A DNA stretch of 64,000 bases from Cricetomys ansorgei (taxonomy: Eukaryota > Chordata > Mammalia > Rodentia > Nesomyidae). The DNA is taken from assembly GCA_026225945.1 (NCBI GenBank), contig JAMJFZ010000199.1, forward strand, positions 68,426,501-68,490,500. The letters run 5' to 3'. The notes beneath the pieces are model-generated. The model searched no databases and was not told where the DNA came from. It saw nothing but the letters and a program-made list of their open reading frames with translations. This document shows, one piece after another, positions 27,179 through 39,333 of the stretch. Position 1 is the stretch's first letter, and each line of letters starts with the position of its first letter. The position numbers and the translations under genes were made by a program.

Positions 27179-28650
27179 GGGAGGGAATATAAACAGTCCA
27201 CAGGCCTGATTGTGATGGACTCTCATAAGCAACACAGCTGATCTCATGAAGACAGCCACAGTTTGGCTCAGAGAATAGTCCCTTCAACACAAGAAAAGAC
27301 AAAGAGCCTGGCATGACCCAAACTTGGGTTTTGTGTTGGCAACAAGACTGGAGATGGGCAAGATAGGCTGACCATACCTGTGCTCTGAGCTCTTCAAAGC
27401 CACTAGGCCAGTCTTTCCTCACCTCCTTCTTTATGAAGATGGAACTCTAGAGGCAGTCCAGAATGCCCACTGCCTTGGAAGACCTCTCTCTCTCATCAGC
27501 TCCGAGAAGGGCCTGGCAACCGCATATCCCCACCCACCAAAAGCAAGAAAGCTGCCATTTACGTTTTCACCTAGGAGTAGAGAGTAGGGGCTTATACAGT
27601 GACCCTCCCACACACACACACACCTTTCTACGTTATCAGGGCCTAACTTGTACCTACTAGGCATAATTTAAAGAATGCATACTCAGTTCAGAGTTCAGGC
27701 CCAAGTTCCACATGGGACAAACATGAGCACATATTGTTCCCCTCTCTGGGCCTCAGTTTCTGTCTTATGTTTTTGTTTTTTGCTTTTTCATCTTCAAAAT
27801 GAGAGACACATTCACAAGGCCTGTTCTCAGGAGGAAAATATATACCAAAAAGCCTAGTAAATAGCTCTGAAGTGGCCAGAACAGGTCTGTGCTACTGTCT
27901 GTGTCTGTAACCAGAGAGAGACCTGGGATTTCCCACAGCAAGCAGGCTGCTACCCATCCTGCACCAGACTAACAGTGTTTCTCCCTGCTCAGATCTCAGA
28001 CAAGTATGTGGAGAAGCTAGATCTAGTTCCTGGGGCCCTGGAGGTGAGCAGACATGGCATCTCTTGCAGCATTTCTCCCCAGCATGCACGCACAAGCATC
28101 CAAGCTCCCGGGTGCTGCAGGCTACTTCCAGAATGACGACACTGACCCTCAGTACATCCACTTCCAGCACACAGGGGAAGTCTCACATTTCAATGTGCTA
28201 AGAATAGCCCTGGATGGAACGAGACTGGAAATGTGAAGGACACCACCACTCATCCTTCAAGGAGGCAGGACTGGCTTGGGAGAGCCAAACATCTCCCCTT
28301 GAAGGGGGTGTCGGGGGAGCTGGGGTACACAGGTCTAGAGGAGAGGCTGGGAAGAAGAAAACAAGAATTGCCTTTGGAGAAGGAAAAAGAAGACGCATCA
28401 CGCTTGAAGAAAGGAACAGGATGAGCTCCAGAGACACGAACCTAATCTTCTCAGTTCTCTGCACACCAGCTTCAGCATAGATAAGGCCAGCATAGAGAAA
28501 CCCCAAGAACCTGCCAGGGATGGGTAGCAGATGTGGAGGGAGCTGGTCTGGGGCAGCTGAGCAGGTGCACCACAGAGAAAAGCCAGATGTGAGCAGGCAA
28601 CTGGGCTCCTTCACCAGCTTCTGCCCAAAGTGGAATCAGATATCAAAAGT
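27179..28650. other. Unique intron with one MIR fragment
   Basis: A MIR trace lies at 27700-27850; otherwise nothing recognised. Confidence 0.5.
27700..27850 (+). mobile_element. MIR SINE fragment
   Basis: cctctctgggcctcagtttc and tttttcatcttcaaaatgag are the MIR core words, split by a short T-rich insertion. Confidence 0.6.
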
Positions 28651-28668
28651 AAAAATAGTACAAACTCC

Positions 28669-28947
28669 AGCTGGGCTGTGATGGCACACACTGTTAATCC
28701 CAGCACAAGGAGGCAGAGGCAGGTGGGTCACTGTGAATTTGAGGCCAGCCTGGTCTACAGAGTGAGTTCCAGGACAGCCAGAGTTACAACAAAGGAACCC
28801 TGTCTTGAGAGAAAGAGAGAGAGACAGAGAGACAGAGAGACAGAGAGAGAAGGAAGGAAGGAAGGAAGGAAGGAAGGAAGGAAGGAAGGAAGGAAGGAAA
28901 AAGGGGGGAAGGGGAGGGAGAGAACGGAGAGAGGAAGGGAGGGAAAG
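28669..28947 (+). mobile_element. B1 SINE with GGAA-rich tail and 15-bp target-site duplication
   Basis: The B1 body runs 28669-28808 and is followed by GAGA/CAGA and a GGAA tract. The 15-mer aaaaatagtacaaac is present at 28651-28665 and again at 28948-28962, an exact target-site duplication. The microsatellite therefore arose inside the insertion. Confidence 0.95.
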
Positions 28948-28962
28948 AAAAATAGTACAAAC

Positions 28963-29324
28963 CCATTATCCATTTCCCAGAATAAGGTGGGGAGTAAGGA
29001 AAGGTCAGAAAACAAGGGGCCATCAGGGGCCAGGGACACACATGATCAGCAACACTAGATCTAGCCCAAATCATGGGCTCCACCAGATCTTGGACAGAAG
29101 CCATACACAGCAACAACAGCTGGAGCAGGTGATGCATCTTCAAAGGGCAAGGCTTCAGAAGGAGCTCCAACAAGAGGTCTCCTTGGCTCCCCTCCTGAAA
29201 GTCCTGCCTTTGGCTGTGATCATGTATATGCTGTGGCCTGGACACACGGCCCCAAAGTGCCCATTTGCTAAACCCATGGTCCCCAACATGGTACTGTCAG
29301 GAAGTGGCAGCAACTTTTAAGAGT
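28963..29324. other. Unique intron
   Basis: Nothing recognised. Confidence 0.55.
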
Positions 29325-29530
29325 TGAAGCTTAGCAGGGTGGTTCAGGTCATCAAAGATATACCCTTAAAGGGGATGTGGGGACTCATCGGTTTCTCTCT
29401 CTGCTTCTTGGATGTGGGGGGCGGTGGGAACAGTTTCAATTCTACCACATTCTCTGGCCACCAATGAGCTGCTTCATCACAGGCCCAGTGGATAACAGGC
29501 TGAAATGTACAAAACTGGGGCCTGGACCTG
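29325..29530 (+). mobile_element. Ancient MaLR LTR fragment
   Basis: gcagggtggttcaggtcatc, aaagatatacccttaaaggg and ttctctctctgcttcttgg resemble old MST/MLT-type LTRs. The call is tentative. Confidence 0.45.
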
Positions 29531-29534
29531 ACTC

Positions 29535-29700
29535 ACTGAGCTAGGTTGACTGGTCAGGAAGTCCCACAGATCTTCCTGCCTCTGCCCCGCCAGGGCTGGA
29601 GTTCAAAGGGCACCACCATATCTGGCTTTGTACATGGGTGCCCCTTGCTAGTAAAGTAAGCACTTTATAGGCCAAGCCGCCTCCCCATCCCTTCCCCATC
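29535..29700 (-). mobile_element. RSINE1/B4 SINE, reverse
   Basis: cttcctgcctctgccccgcc, gctggagttcaaagggca, tttgtacatgggtgcc and gtaagcactttatagg follow the reverse RSINE1 order, although eroded. Confidence 0.65.
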
Positions 29701-30020
29701 GGTTTTCTGTCTGGATGTTATCCTTTATTAAAAGTGGGATGTTGAAGCTTCTTGGTATCATCGCACTGCTGCATAGCCCTTCGACTTGCCACATTTGCAT
29801 GGCACACGAGGTGTGCCGATGTTGGGTGTGTGTGTATTCACTGAGGTTATACCTTCCTTCAGACTCCTCTGGTGCTATAGCATGAACTTCTTACTCACAC
29901 AGACGCTTTAGATCTGTGGTCTATTTTGTCTGATGTTTGGATTGCCTTCTTTGGATTGCCATTTACGGAACATATCTTCATCTATCTTCCCACCTTTAGC
30001 CTTCTTCTCCGTTTTCTAAT
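29700..30020 (-). mobile_element. Ancient LINE-1 ORF2 fragment, reverse
   Basis: ttttctgtctggatgttatc, attaaaagtgggatgttgaa and ctattttgtctgatgtttgg follow reverse ORF2 order. Confidence 0.65.
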
Positions 30021-30114
30021 CTGGACAACGGGAATCAATGAAACAACCTATCATGTGGAGGACGGGTAAATGTTAGCCATGCTGCCATCGTTCCTTGTTC
30101 ACGATTAAAATTGT

Positions 30115-30430
30115 GTAAGCTCTAGTTTCTTGAGAAAATTTCAGATTCTCATGGAAGAAGCAGTGAAAGGAACGTCTGCGTGCCTGCCCCTAGCTTCTCC
30201 AGATGTTAATGGCCTTCCTAACCATTGAAAAGTTGAAAAGCAGGAAATCAACATTACTGTGCTTCTGCTGATGAATGACAAGTCTTATTCAAGTTTTCCC
30301 AGTTGTCTGACTAACGTCCACTTTCTGGGTCAGACCCCTGCTAGGGACTCACAGTGCATATTTATTTGTCTCCTTTATTCAAGCTTCCTTTGTCTCATGA
30401 TGCTGGCATCTTGAAGAAAACTGGCCAGGG
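30115..30430 (+). mobile_element. Ancient LINE-1 3' UTR fragment
   Basis: tagcttctccagatgttaat, aaagcaggaaatcaacatta-type wording, caagttttcccagttgtctg and tatttgtctcctttattcaa resemble the 3' UTR of old L1 families. Confidence 0.6.
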
Positions 30431-31235
30431 CTCTCTTAAAATGTCTCTCAGTGAGAGGCTGACGATCATCACCTCGTAGCTTCACAGAAGAGCTCGGGGT
30501 GGCATCTGCTCTACTCGGTCTCATTTTGGCCTATCGAGACAAGTTCCTGATGACAGTCACTGTGCTGCTCAGGCGGCTTCCTCAGCTCCATCGCTGAGAC
30601 ATGGCTAGATTTCCTTTTGTAAATGTGGCAAAGCTTAATGGTAGATAGAGAAAGCTGGAAAGGCCCCTCTACTAGCAGTTCCTGGTGGTTGTGGGAGGGG
30701 CTCCTTTTCTTCAAAGGTATAACCACAAGTAAGCTGTCCTTGCTGCATTAAACATGCTCCCAACTGTGCTCAGGCAAGTAACTGTTACTCAGCTCAGTGG
30801 CTGCAAACAAATAGGGCACAAAGGTAGAAGGGGGACTTAATGAGAAAGCTTCCATCAGGAGAGGGAAAGGAGGGAGGGAAGGAGGGAAGAGAATGAAAGA
30901 AGGGAGTAAGAGCATGAAAATTACTAAAATTCTCCACGTAAACCTGTGAGACCCTGAAACAATTTTAAAGACGATAAAGAGCTTATACGGCAATCAACAA
31001 ATCGAAATTTTGGGAAACGCATACTAATGCATGATGATGGGGAAAAAAACTAGTGTTTTCCTGGTGCGGTGTATGGGGGCAACACAGGGCAGACCACAAA
31101 GAAGCACCAGCAAAGTTAAGGTAGAGAAGAGAATGCTGATGTACTTGGTGACAGAGTACACGTATGCGTACATGTACATTGTGATGGCTGCTCCTGGTGT
31201 CGCGTTGACTACATCTGCACTTAGCTAAAGCGGCT
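30431..31235. other. Unique intron with purine tract
   Basis: GGGA/GGAA-rich at 30858-30907; nothing else. Confidence 0.55.
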
Positions 31236-31578
31236 GGGTATTTTCCTTATTAAATCATTTGAAGAAGGAAGAACCACCTTTAATCTAGATCTTCTGAGGT
31301 GGAAAGATCCACCTTTAATCTGGACCACACCTTTTGCTGGCATAAAGGACATGGAAGAATAAAGCTTTTGCTCTTTGCCTGCTTGCTCTCATTCTGTGGC
31401 AAATCCATTCCTTTGGCATTAAAGCCTGCTTCTTCAGGATTTCAGTATATATTGAAGACAATGTGAGACATCAACCTCTAGATTTTTTGAACTTTCCATT
31501 GGTAGACAGCCACTGTTAGGCTAGTAGGACCATAGCCTGTAAGCCATTATATAAATCCCCTTTCTATTGCAGATAGAT

Positions 31579-31638
<60 letters not shown>

Positions 31639-31690
31639 TAGATTGATTCATTCTATCAGTTCTGTTTCTCTAGAGAACCCTAACACATGG
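31236..31690 (+). mobile_element. ERVL/MaLR-like LTR carrying a GATA microsatellite
   Basis: cacctttaatctggaccaca, ctctttgcctgcttgctctc, ataaatcccctttctattgc and ctctagagaaccctaacaca are landmarks of a common rodent LTR. The GATA run at 31571-31636 splits its 3' end. Confidence 0.65.
31571..31636. repeat. (GATA)n microsatellite inside an LTR
   Basis: About 16 GATA units, flanked on both sides by LTR sequence. Confidence 0.95.
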
Positions 31691-32130
31691 GTCAAAGCTG
31701 TATATTCTAAACATGCATGGCTCATTGTGCCAATTACATCTCAATCAGGCTATTCTAAAATGCAAACAAAAAAGGACAGCCTACCAGATGCTACAACATG
31801 GCTGAACCCTAAGAACATGAAGCCTAGTAAATGGGAGTGCCAAACAGAAGGACAGATACTGTCTGATTTACACATTTACATATGAATATAAAACAGCAAA
31901 CGCCACAGAAGCAGAGAGCAAAATGGTGGCTCCCAGGAGCTGGAGAGGGCCAATTGGGCTGCTATTAACCAAGCCTGCATACTTTAGTCATGTAAGTTGA
32001 GAACAAACAGTAGAGTCCACGTACAGTATTACACTGCAGACATTTTATGGCCTACAGTTAACAATACTGTATCACACAGTGAAAGTTTTGTAAAGAAAGT
32101 ATGTCTCATGACAATGTTCTAACCAAAATG
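31690..32130 (+). mobile_element. Ancient LINE-1 3' end
   Basis: acaacatggctgaaccctaa, gaaggacagatactgtctga and gcaaaatggtggctcccagg match the tail of old L1 copies. Confidence 0.68.
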
Positions 32131-33129
32131 AAAGACACGGACGCAGACCCCTCAACGCACGGCTAGCAAACTGGTGTCTGGTGAAGTAGACATGGAGTGG
32201 ACAAGGGGGTCGTTTCCCCGGGAGTCACTCTGCCTTAAGCTGGGCTCTATCTCCCTTACCTAGGACCATTTGCTCTTCAGGGCATATGTGTACAGGACAT
32301 GTATACAAGCACTCCTGATTTCTGGGAGACTGTTTACTCTGGTTTTAGATGATTTCTGAGTCAGTCCTTAAATGAGCTAAGATCCAAACCAGTGACAACA
32401 GGGATTAATTTCCTTTCTCACAGTCAATGCTTGAAATCTTTCATACGTAAGGTGCTGGAGGTGGGGTATGGGGCCACGGGTCGTGTGGTGTCACGAACAG
32501 TGAGTTCCAAAACGTTCTCTTTGTAAAAATCCACTGGGTTTTGGTGTCAACTTAGCAGCCTATAAATGAGTATTAACCCACTGTAGAAACCATGTTGAAA
32601 CCCCTGCCCCGTTTTCCTCGAATGGGGCCCTCGAGTCCCCAAGCTCTTACTACAGGGCTTCTTCTGTAGATGGCTCGCCAAGCATGTGCTTAGCCACTCA
32701 GCTCCTCACACCCACACACCCCCACCTGTGCCCAGAAGGCTCTCACCATGAGAGAGAACCTCTAGAGACGAGGGCCAGCTAGGCAAGGGGTGCCTGAGTA
32801 GACAGGTGGATGGGGTGGTCAGATCCGAAGGGAGGAAAAAGTAGGGTGCAGAAGAAAGGCATGGTGGGCAAGCAGAACAGGCTTGGACATGGAGTCGAAA
32901 ATGTGACATCTTATTCAGGGAGCCTCGTGCAAGCCCACACACGGGGGCCCTGGCCAGGGTGGGGAGGGAGGGGCACTGAGGCTTCGGAGAGAGATGGAAA
33001 GTCAAGGGGTGTGGGAATCTAGCTGGGAGTCAGAAGCTTCGACACAACTGATACCATCAGAGTCGCCTACAGATAATGCTTATTTTCCTAAAGACATCTC
33101 AAACGTGAACGTTAAAGACAACAAACAAA
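32131..33129. other. Unique intron
   Basis: Nothing recognised. Confidence 0.55.
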
Positions 33130-33265
33130 CTCTAGTCTGTTGATGCCAGAGTACTTGAGAACTTGGGTTTAGACACACCAGCACTCCTCTGCGAGCTCCA
33201 ATCTTAGCAGTGCACCTCACTGAGCCGCCTTACAACCCCATCTGCAAAAGGAAAGTCTTTAAGAG
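33130..33265 (+). mobile_element. MIR-like fragment
   Basis: gcacctcactgagccgcctt and acaaccccatctgcaaaagg resemble the MIR core in eroded form. Confidence 0.5.
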
Positions 33266-33299
33266 AAACAAATAAACCAGCACATGATTTTTTTTTCTT

Positions 33300-33710
33300 T
33301 TTGCTTGAATTATAAACTTCACTTTTCCAAGAAGGCTTCCTGTCACCACCCCTTCCCCATGACCCATCCTCAACCCCTAGCCTATGTCCAGCTGCTCTTT
33401 CTCCCTCTCTCTACATCTGCCCTTTGAGTCTGTGTTACTCACTGAGGCTCGGCTTTGACAGGACTTCCCCAGAGACATTCGCACTGCCTCCTGTGAGCCT
33501 CACTTATGGACAACCTGTCACCCTGGTCACGGATATCATGGTCCTTGGCACTGATTGTTTTCTCATATGTGTTTACTTCCTGCCTTCCCTCCAACCCCAC
33601 AGGAACCTCGTTCCCAGCATACAGTGGCCCTGGATGCAGAGTGGTCACTCGGTGAATATACCTAACAGCACTTGGCACCCAGAGGTGTTCAATCAACACA
33701 CTTAGTGCCC
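33300..33710 (+). mobile_element. L2 fragment
   Basis: ttttccaagaaggcttcctg at the left and a cacttggcacccagaggtgt-ttcaatcaac end at the right match the L2 3' region. The middle is eroded. Confidence 0.55.
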
Positions 33711-34281
33711 TTTTGCCCTCCTGGGTTCATGTTTCACGCGCTCCTCTCCATACCACACAAGTTCACAGCTCACCTGTGTCCCTCTTCCCTAGATAGAGCC
33801 ATGCCTGACAATCCTGAAGACGCTAACCCCTCTTTCCCACCAGCTATACCCGTCCTGTCCTCTGAGGCCCACAGAACAACAGCCCTTCCAAAAGTCTTTT
33901 AGGGGAGATAAATCCTTTCTTTCCATGGGGCCTCAGGATTCAGTCAACATCCGTCTTCTGGGGCTTTTATGGATTGTTCATTAAGGAATGGTACCTTTCT
34001 TCAGTGACATATGCAATTAATTAATTTTCATAACTCAACTGCTGCATTTGGCAGGAGGGACAAATTCCTACGCCAATTACACACTAACCCACATGACTGC
34101 TTCCTGAGAAACGTGACGCCCAGCTTTGTGCTTGTACACTACTGGGTTGTGGGAAACCAGCAACTTTCTTCCATGTTCTTATTTTACAAAGTGATATTCA
34201 TTGGTGTGCATCTAGACTTTTGTGTAGTATCAGTTAAGAATGCAACTCTAGGCTAAGAACAACAACAACATCAAAAAAAAA

Positions 34282-34324
<43 letters not shown>

Positions 34325-35914
34325 ATAATGAGGCATTTTGAAACTGGTAAGACAGACTGGTTAAAAGGTAGTAGAATGTCCCCGCCCCTTTGGCAGCTCA
34401 GGTGTAATCTGCAAGCTAGGGACTCCTGGAAGGCAGGAGGCATGCACAGATCACCCTTGAAATTCCCCTGTGCTCAGCATTGAGTTTCCCAGCCACAGAG
34501 AGTTGATAGGTGCAGGATAAATTGACACATATACCCTGGAGGCCTTAAGACTGGAAGCTGGGGAGAAGGGGAGAAGCCAGAGAGAACTATGAAGGGGGAA
34601 AAAAATCACTTTGAGATTCTTACTTTGGAAGTTTGGTAGACACTGAGCCAGGTAAATTCTAGCCACAGTCTGAGCAGGCAGCACTGGAATTCATAGAGGG
34701 CACTTCTCTGGGGCCAGGGCTATTCTAGACTAATAGAGGAGAAAGAACACAGCATTATGGCCCAGATGGCTCAACACACAGAAAACTTTCCTGTTTGCTG
34801 CAGAATAGTGAAGGCCTCTGCCCAGGAGTCTCCGAAAGAGGCATCTGTGGGCAGCTTCCTACACCAGGAGGAAAGTGCCCATTGTATTTATGAACCATAG
34901 CTCTCCTTTCTGTGTGCACAGATGGCATTTCTCCTGATGAAAAGGAAGAATCTGCAGACAGGTGGCTAATACAGCATTCATCACTTCGTCTGGCCACTTG
35001 TTGGCTTGCTGGGGTATCTCAGTACTAAATTCTCATCTCCTCTACCCACTGAAAATCTACTCAAAACTAAGGTACCAGCTGGTTCCAAAACAGCACTGTG
35101 TTCTGGGAAACCAGAACCTGCCAAAGTTCTGTGTTTGGTTAAGAGACAAGTCACTAGCTACTGATCCACTACCTCATCCTCCTGACCTCTGAACTGCAGC
35201 AAGTGAATTGGTGGCAAAGAGAGGCCTTTGCTGTGTCCACCCCATCTTCAGTACCAGCTTCTGCAGCTCTTCTCCTAGGGACCTCTCCCTGGCCCATGGG
35301 CATGGTGCTGAAGTCAGTGTGCATACCACTGGGCCAGGTTCGTGTCTGCAGCAACCTGGATTTCTCCCTGGGAGTCCAGCACTCTTCCCGTCCCATAATG
35401 TACAGTCTTGGTAGTGATCAGACCCTTGTCTGATAAAGCCTACGCTGGCACAGAGGGGAGGCATGAAGACAGTAGGGGGGTAGAGACATCAAAAGATCAC
35501 TCCTTAGATCACAGGAGACCTGGGCCAAAGTGAGGATGGATGTGGAAGGTACAGGGACAGTTATCAGATGGCTGTGGGCTCCACAGAACAGCGATGATGC
35601 CTCATTTCATATGATTTCCCCGTGGTCAGCCAGTAAACAGCCCTTGAAATGCCCTGAATTGAAACTGCACAAGTGGACATATGCTCAAAGAAGACCTTTG
35701 AGCTCCCAACAGCAGGCAAAGCAGGATTGCCCCCTGTACCAAATGACTCTCCGAATTTTTAATTGGATTTGCTCTAAATTACAGTTTGTAAATAGGTCAC
35801 AGGAAAGAAATTAACTAGGAAGTAATTACATGGAGGATAAAAGTATCAAGAGTTTACTTAACACCTACGATATGTTGTGCCTAGGTAAAAACCAGCACCT
35901 CAGGAACACATGGG

Positions 35915-35916
<2 letters not shown>
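33711..35916. other. Unique intron
   Basis: Contains the A/CA tract at 34273-34320. aattaattaatttt near 34015 is a small TAAT cluster. No gene. Confidence 0.5.
34273..34320. repeat. A-run plus (CA)n
   Basis: About 13 A, then CA repeats to 34320. Confidence 0.96.

Positions 35917-35966
<50 letters not shown>
35917..35966. repeat. (GT)n microsatellite
   Basis: About 25 pure GT units. Confidence 0.97.
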
Positions 35967-35968
<2 letters not shown>

Positions 35969-36511
35969 GTATCTAAACAACATGGCCTAAAGAATACCAG
36001 CATCATGTCTCAGAGAATCTAGCTGTGGTACAAAATATCCGGGAGGGTTGTGCATGCTGCATGCAATAGAACATTTTGTTGTATGAGAGGCTTAGACATC
36101 TGTGGACGTGATACTCCAGGGCATGCTGGAACCAATCCTGCATAAGGGCAGAGGGAAACTTTACTTAACGGAAGGGTCAGTAGCGTAGGTATGACTGGTT
36201 CCTAGGACTTGTGACAAAGTTGCTTGTAGTAGAGGGGATTCAATTGTTCTCATGAAGCACCTGCAGAGAGAGGCACCGGCCCATGAACACTTCACACATA
36301 CGCCTGCACATGAAGTCTAGACACAGCTCTGTCTAGATATGCCTAAATATGGCTCCACGTGCATATTTGGGGAGCACATCTGGCCCCACATCTCAAATGT
36401 CCAAGAAGGAACATCTTGATTGTACAGGAGGAAGAGTTTCTCCCTGAGCACAAAAGACATGGGAGTGTGCATTTGTTAATTTAACCTTCCTGCTTCTAGA
36501 TATCTGACCAC

Positions 36512-36579
<68 letters not shown>

Positions 36580-36753
36580 GACCTTCAGTAGGGACTGCCA
36601 ATCCCTTTGCATGTCCAAGTTCCTAGCCAGCAATGATGAAGACAGCTTGGTTTTCAGATCCCCAATGCTGGCCATGGTACTTAGGGGCAGAAGAAAACTG
36701 CCTGGGAAAATCAGAGAGGTAGCCTGGGGAGCTACTTCAGAGAAAAATACAGG
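35967..36753. other. Unique intron
   Basis: Nothing beyond the GT tract at 36518-36575. Confidence 0.55.
36518..36575. repeat. (GT)n microsatellite
   Basis: About 29 pure GT units, 550 bp from the previous GT tract. Confidence 0.97.
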
Positions 36754-37036
36754 GGCTGGGTTAATAGCTCAGTGGTTAAAGTATTGGCCTTGCTGGCATG
36801 AGGAACTGAGTCAATGCCCAGCACTTATGTAAAAGACCAAGTATGGTGGTATGTACTTGAAATCCCAGTGTTAGGGAGGCAGGGTCAGGAGGATCCCTAG
36901 GACTCATGACCCAGCCAGTCAAGTCTGCCCCAAACTCCAGTAGAAGCCTTACCTAAAGATAAATAAATAATAAACGTGCAGCTCCTGAGGAAGTTCTGGC
37001 ATCCACACACACACACGCACATACACATTTTTAAAA
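36754..37036 (+). mobile_element. RSINE1/B4 SINE
   Basis: A tRNA-like head (ggggctgggttaatagctca) is joined to a B1-like segment (gaaatcccagtgttaggg), then the B4 tail with catgacccagccagtcaag and a CA-rich end. It directly precedes the MaLR element. Confidence 0.8.
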
Positions 37037-37115
37037 AGCAACTGGGGCTAAGAGAGGCTAACAGAAGAGAAGAGAAGGCTTCGCCTTCTGCTGTGATCAG
37101 CCCTGAGGCTACCTG

Positions 37116-37490
37116 TGTGGATTCAAATGAGAATGGCCCCCAAAGGCTCATATATTTGAATGTTTGGTCCCTAGTTGGTAGACTATTATGGGAAGGATTA
37201 GGAGGCGTGGCCTCATTGGAGGAGGTGTGCCACCAGGAGTGGGCTTCAAAGTTTCAAAATCCCACACCTGACCCAGTCTCTTTTTCTCTGCCTCCTGCTT
37301 ATGGGCCAAGATGTGAGTTCTCAGCTAGTGCTCCAGAACACGCCTGCCAGACTGCTACTATGCTCCCTACCACGATGGTCATGGGCTCGCCCTCTGAAAC
37401 TGTAAGCAGACACCCAGCAGCTAAATATTTTTTTTTATAGGTTGCTTTGGCCATGTGTCTCTTCATGGCAATAGAAAAGTAACTAAGAAA
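37116..37490 (+). mobile_element. 5' LTR of MaLR (MT/ORR1-type) element
   Basis: It begins tgtggattcaaatgag, has the MaLR landmarks ggattaggaggcgtggcc and ctctgaaactgtaagcag, and ends caatagaaaagtaactaag. It aligns along its length with 38972-39333. MaLRs are non-autonomous ERVL-related LTR elements. Confidence 0.85.
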
Positions 37491-38971
37491 GAAATTGGTA
37501 CCAGGGACTGGGGCATTGTTGTGACAGGCCTGACTGTGCTGGTTTTTGGAGAAATACAGAAGACATTGGCACTTTGGACTAGGAAAGCAGTTGAATGCTG
37601 TAAGTGGGGTTTAATGGGCTGTCTTCCTAGGAGCACAGAAGACAAATGTGCTGGGGATGATGTGAACTATGGATGCCAAGCTCAAGAGGTTTCAAAATGT
37701 TAGCAGGTGGCCGAGAGACAGCTCTTGTGATATTCTGGAAAAGGATGTAGCCGCTTTTCACCCTGGTCCTAAGAATCTGCCTGAGGCTAGACTGAGTTTT
37801 GTTCTAATTTCATTGGTAGAGGAGATGTCAAGACAATCTAGCATTGATTGTGTCATGTGGTTATTACTGATCACTCTTGTGCAGACCTACGGTGAGAAAA
37901 GGGCAAGCAGGGCAAAGAGAAACAAAATATAGAGTTTGAAGAGAAATGAAACACCCGGGAAAATAGTCCTGTGCTCAAGGAGATGAGAAGCTTCAAAAAA
38001 GATCTGATGATGGATGGCATAAAGGGAGTGGTGCCATCCGGGCAAGACCACACCCAGCCAATCCTGCAAACTGTGAAAGGCTTGAAGGATTTCCTCCACC
38101 TAAAAAGTAACTACAAACCAGGTGGTGGTGGCGGCAGGGGCAGCGGCGGTGGCGCACACCTTTGATCCCAGCACTCAGGAGGCAGAGGCAGGCAGATCTC
38201 CATGGGTTCGAGGCCAGCCTGGTCTACAGAGTGAGTTTCAGGACAGCCAGAGTTACAACAGAGAAACCCTGTCTCAAAGGAAAGTTTATGCAACTGAAAC
38301 TCAAGGCGGGGTGGGTATCAGGTCCAGCCCCAGCAGACAACTGAACTTGGCAGAATTGATCATATGGTTCTGGATTTAGAGTCAAGAGGGATACAGTGGT
38401 AAAGGAGTTGTGGAATCTTCCTTTGCAGTTAAGGAAGATCTCCAGGTCAAGCCTGTATCAGGGAAGTCCCTTGATGGAGGCCTGGAGAGGCCACTGACTG
38501 AAGCTGTAAAAGTGAAGCCTGGAATGCACTGGAGACCCCAAGCTGCTGGAGATACCAGAACCTTAGGATGCCTTCTGAGGAGAGCTGCATACAGATTTTG
38601 AAATCTGCCCAAGGGAGAGAAGTGTGTTACAGTCAACAAAGCTGGAAGGAGTGGCAGATCCAAAGTGCCACCCGTGTCAGGATTTGACGTTTACCCTGCT
38701 GGGTTTCAGTCTTACTTTGCTCCAGTATTCTCTCACTAAGTTCCTTTTCCTCCCTTGTGGAATGGTAATATATATTCTCTGCAACTGTATGCTGGAAGTA
38801 TGCAATTTGTTTTTGTTTTGTTTTGTTTTTTTTAACTAGGGGTTACAGTTAAAGAGATTGCCTTGAGTATCAGAAGAGGATTTGGACTTTTAAATAGTCT
38901 TGAGACTCTTAAAGACTATGGAGACTACAGACTGATTTTGTATTTTGCATTATGATATGGCTATAAGCCTC
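37491..38971 (+). mobile_element. MaLR internal region, non-coding, with inserted B1
   Basis: It starts with tggtaccagggactgggg (37496-37513), which fits the leucine-tRNA primer-binding site typical of ERVL/MaLR elements. Near its end, gcattatgatatggctat (38946-38963) is a usual MaLR-internal landmark. No intact gag or pol frame is visible, as expected for MaLRs. A B1 interrupts it at 38117-38283. Confidence 0.85.
38117..38283 (+). mobile_element. B1 SINE inserted in MaLR
   Basis: The 7SL-derived body has tttgatcccagcactcagg, gaggccagcctggtctac and gaaaccctgtctc. The 5' end has an expanded ggtggtggtggcggc-like stretch. It carries the gttacaaca variant shared with other B1 copies in the window. 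Confidence 0.92.
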
Positions 38972-39333
38972 TGGGGGTTTGAATGAGAGCTACCCCCAAA
39001 GCCCATACATTTGAATGCTTAGTCCTTAGTTGATGGAACAGTTTTATAAAGGATTAAGAAGTGTGGCCTTGTTGGAGGGGGGTGTGTCACTTTGAGGTTT
39101 CAAAAGCCTATACCAGCCTCTCCCACGCAGGCCCTCTCTCTGCCTTGTGCTAGTGAATCAGATGTAAGCTCCTAGCTACTGCTCCAGTGCTAGGCCTTAC
39201 CTGCCTGCTGCCATGCTTCCCACAGTGATGGTCACAGACTCACCGTCTGAAACTGTAAGCAATTAAATGCTTTTTTTTTTTTTTAAGTTGCCTAGGTCAT
39301 GGTGTTCACAGCAATAGAAAAGTCACTAAGAAA
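38972..39333 (+). mobile_element. 3' LTR of the same MaLR element
   Basis: It aligns with the 5' LTR, including the shared phrases ctgaaactgtaagca and gcaatagaaaagt. The first few bases appear lost. I could not confirm a target-site duplication for the whole element. Confidence 0.82.

Noticed and set aside
26889..27422. 177-codon minus-strand open frame
   Set aside because: It runs through CA and CT microsatellites (Val-Cys and Arg-Glu runs), so it is low-complexity.
28784..29320. Long open frames on both strands
   Set aside because: They are produced by the B1 tail GAGA/GGAA repeats.
36976..37440. 154-codon plus-strand open frame
   Set aside because: It covers a B4 tail and a MaLR LTR; no viral or cellular protein resemblance.
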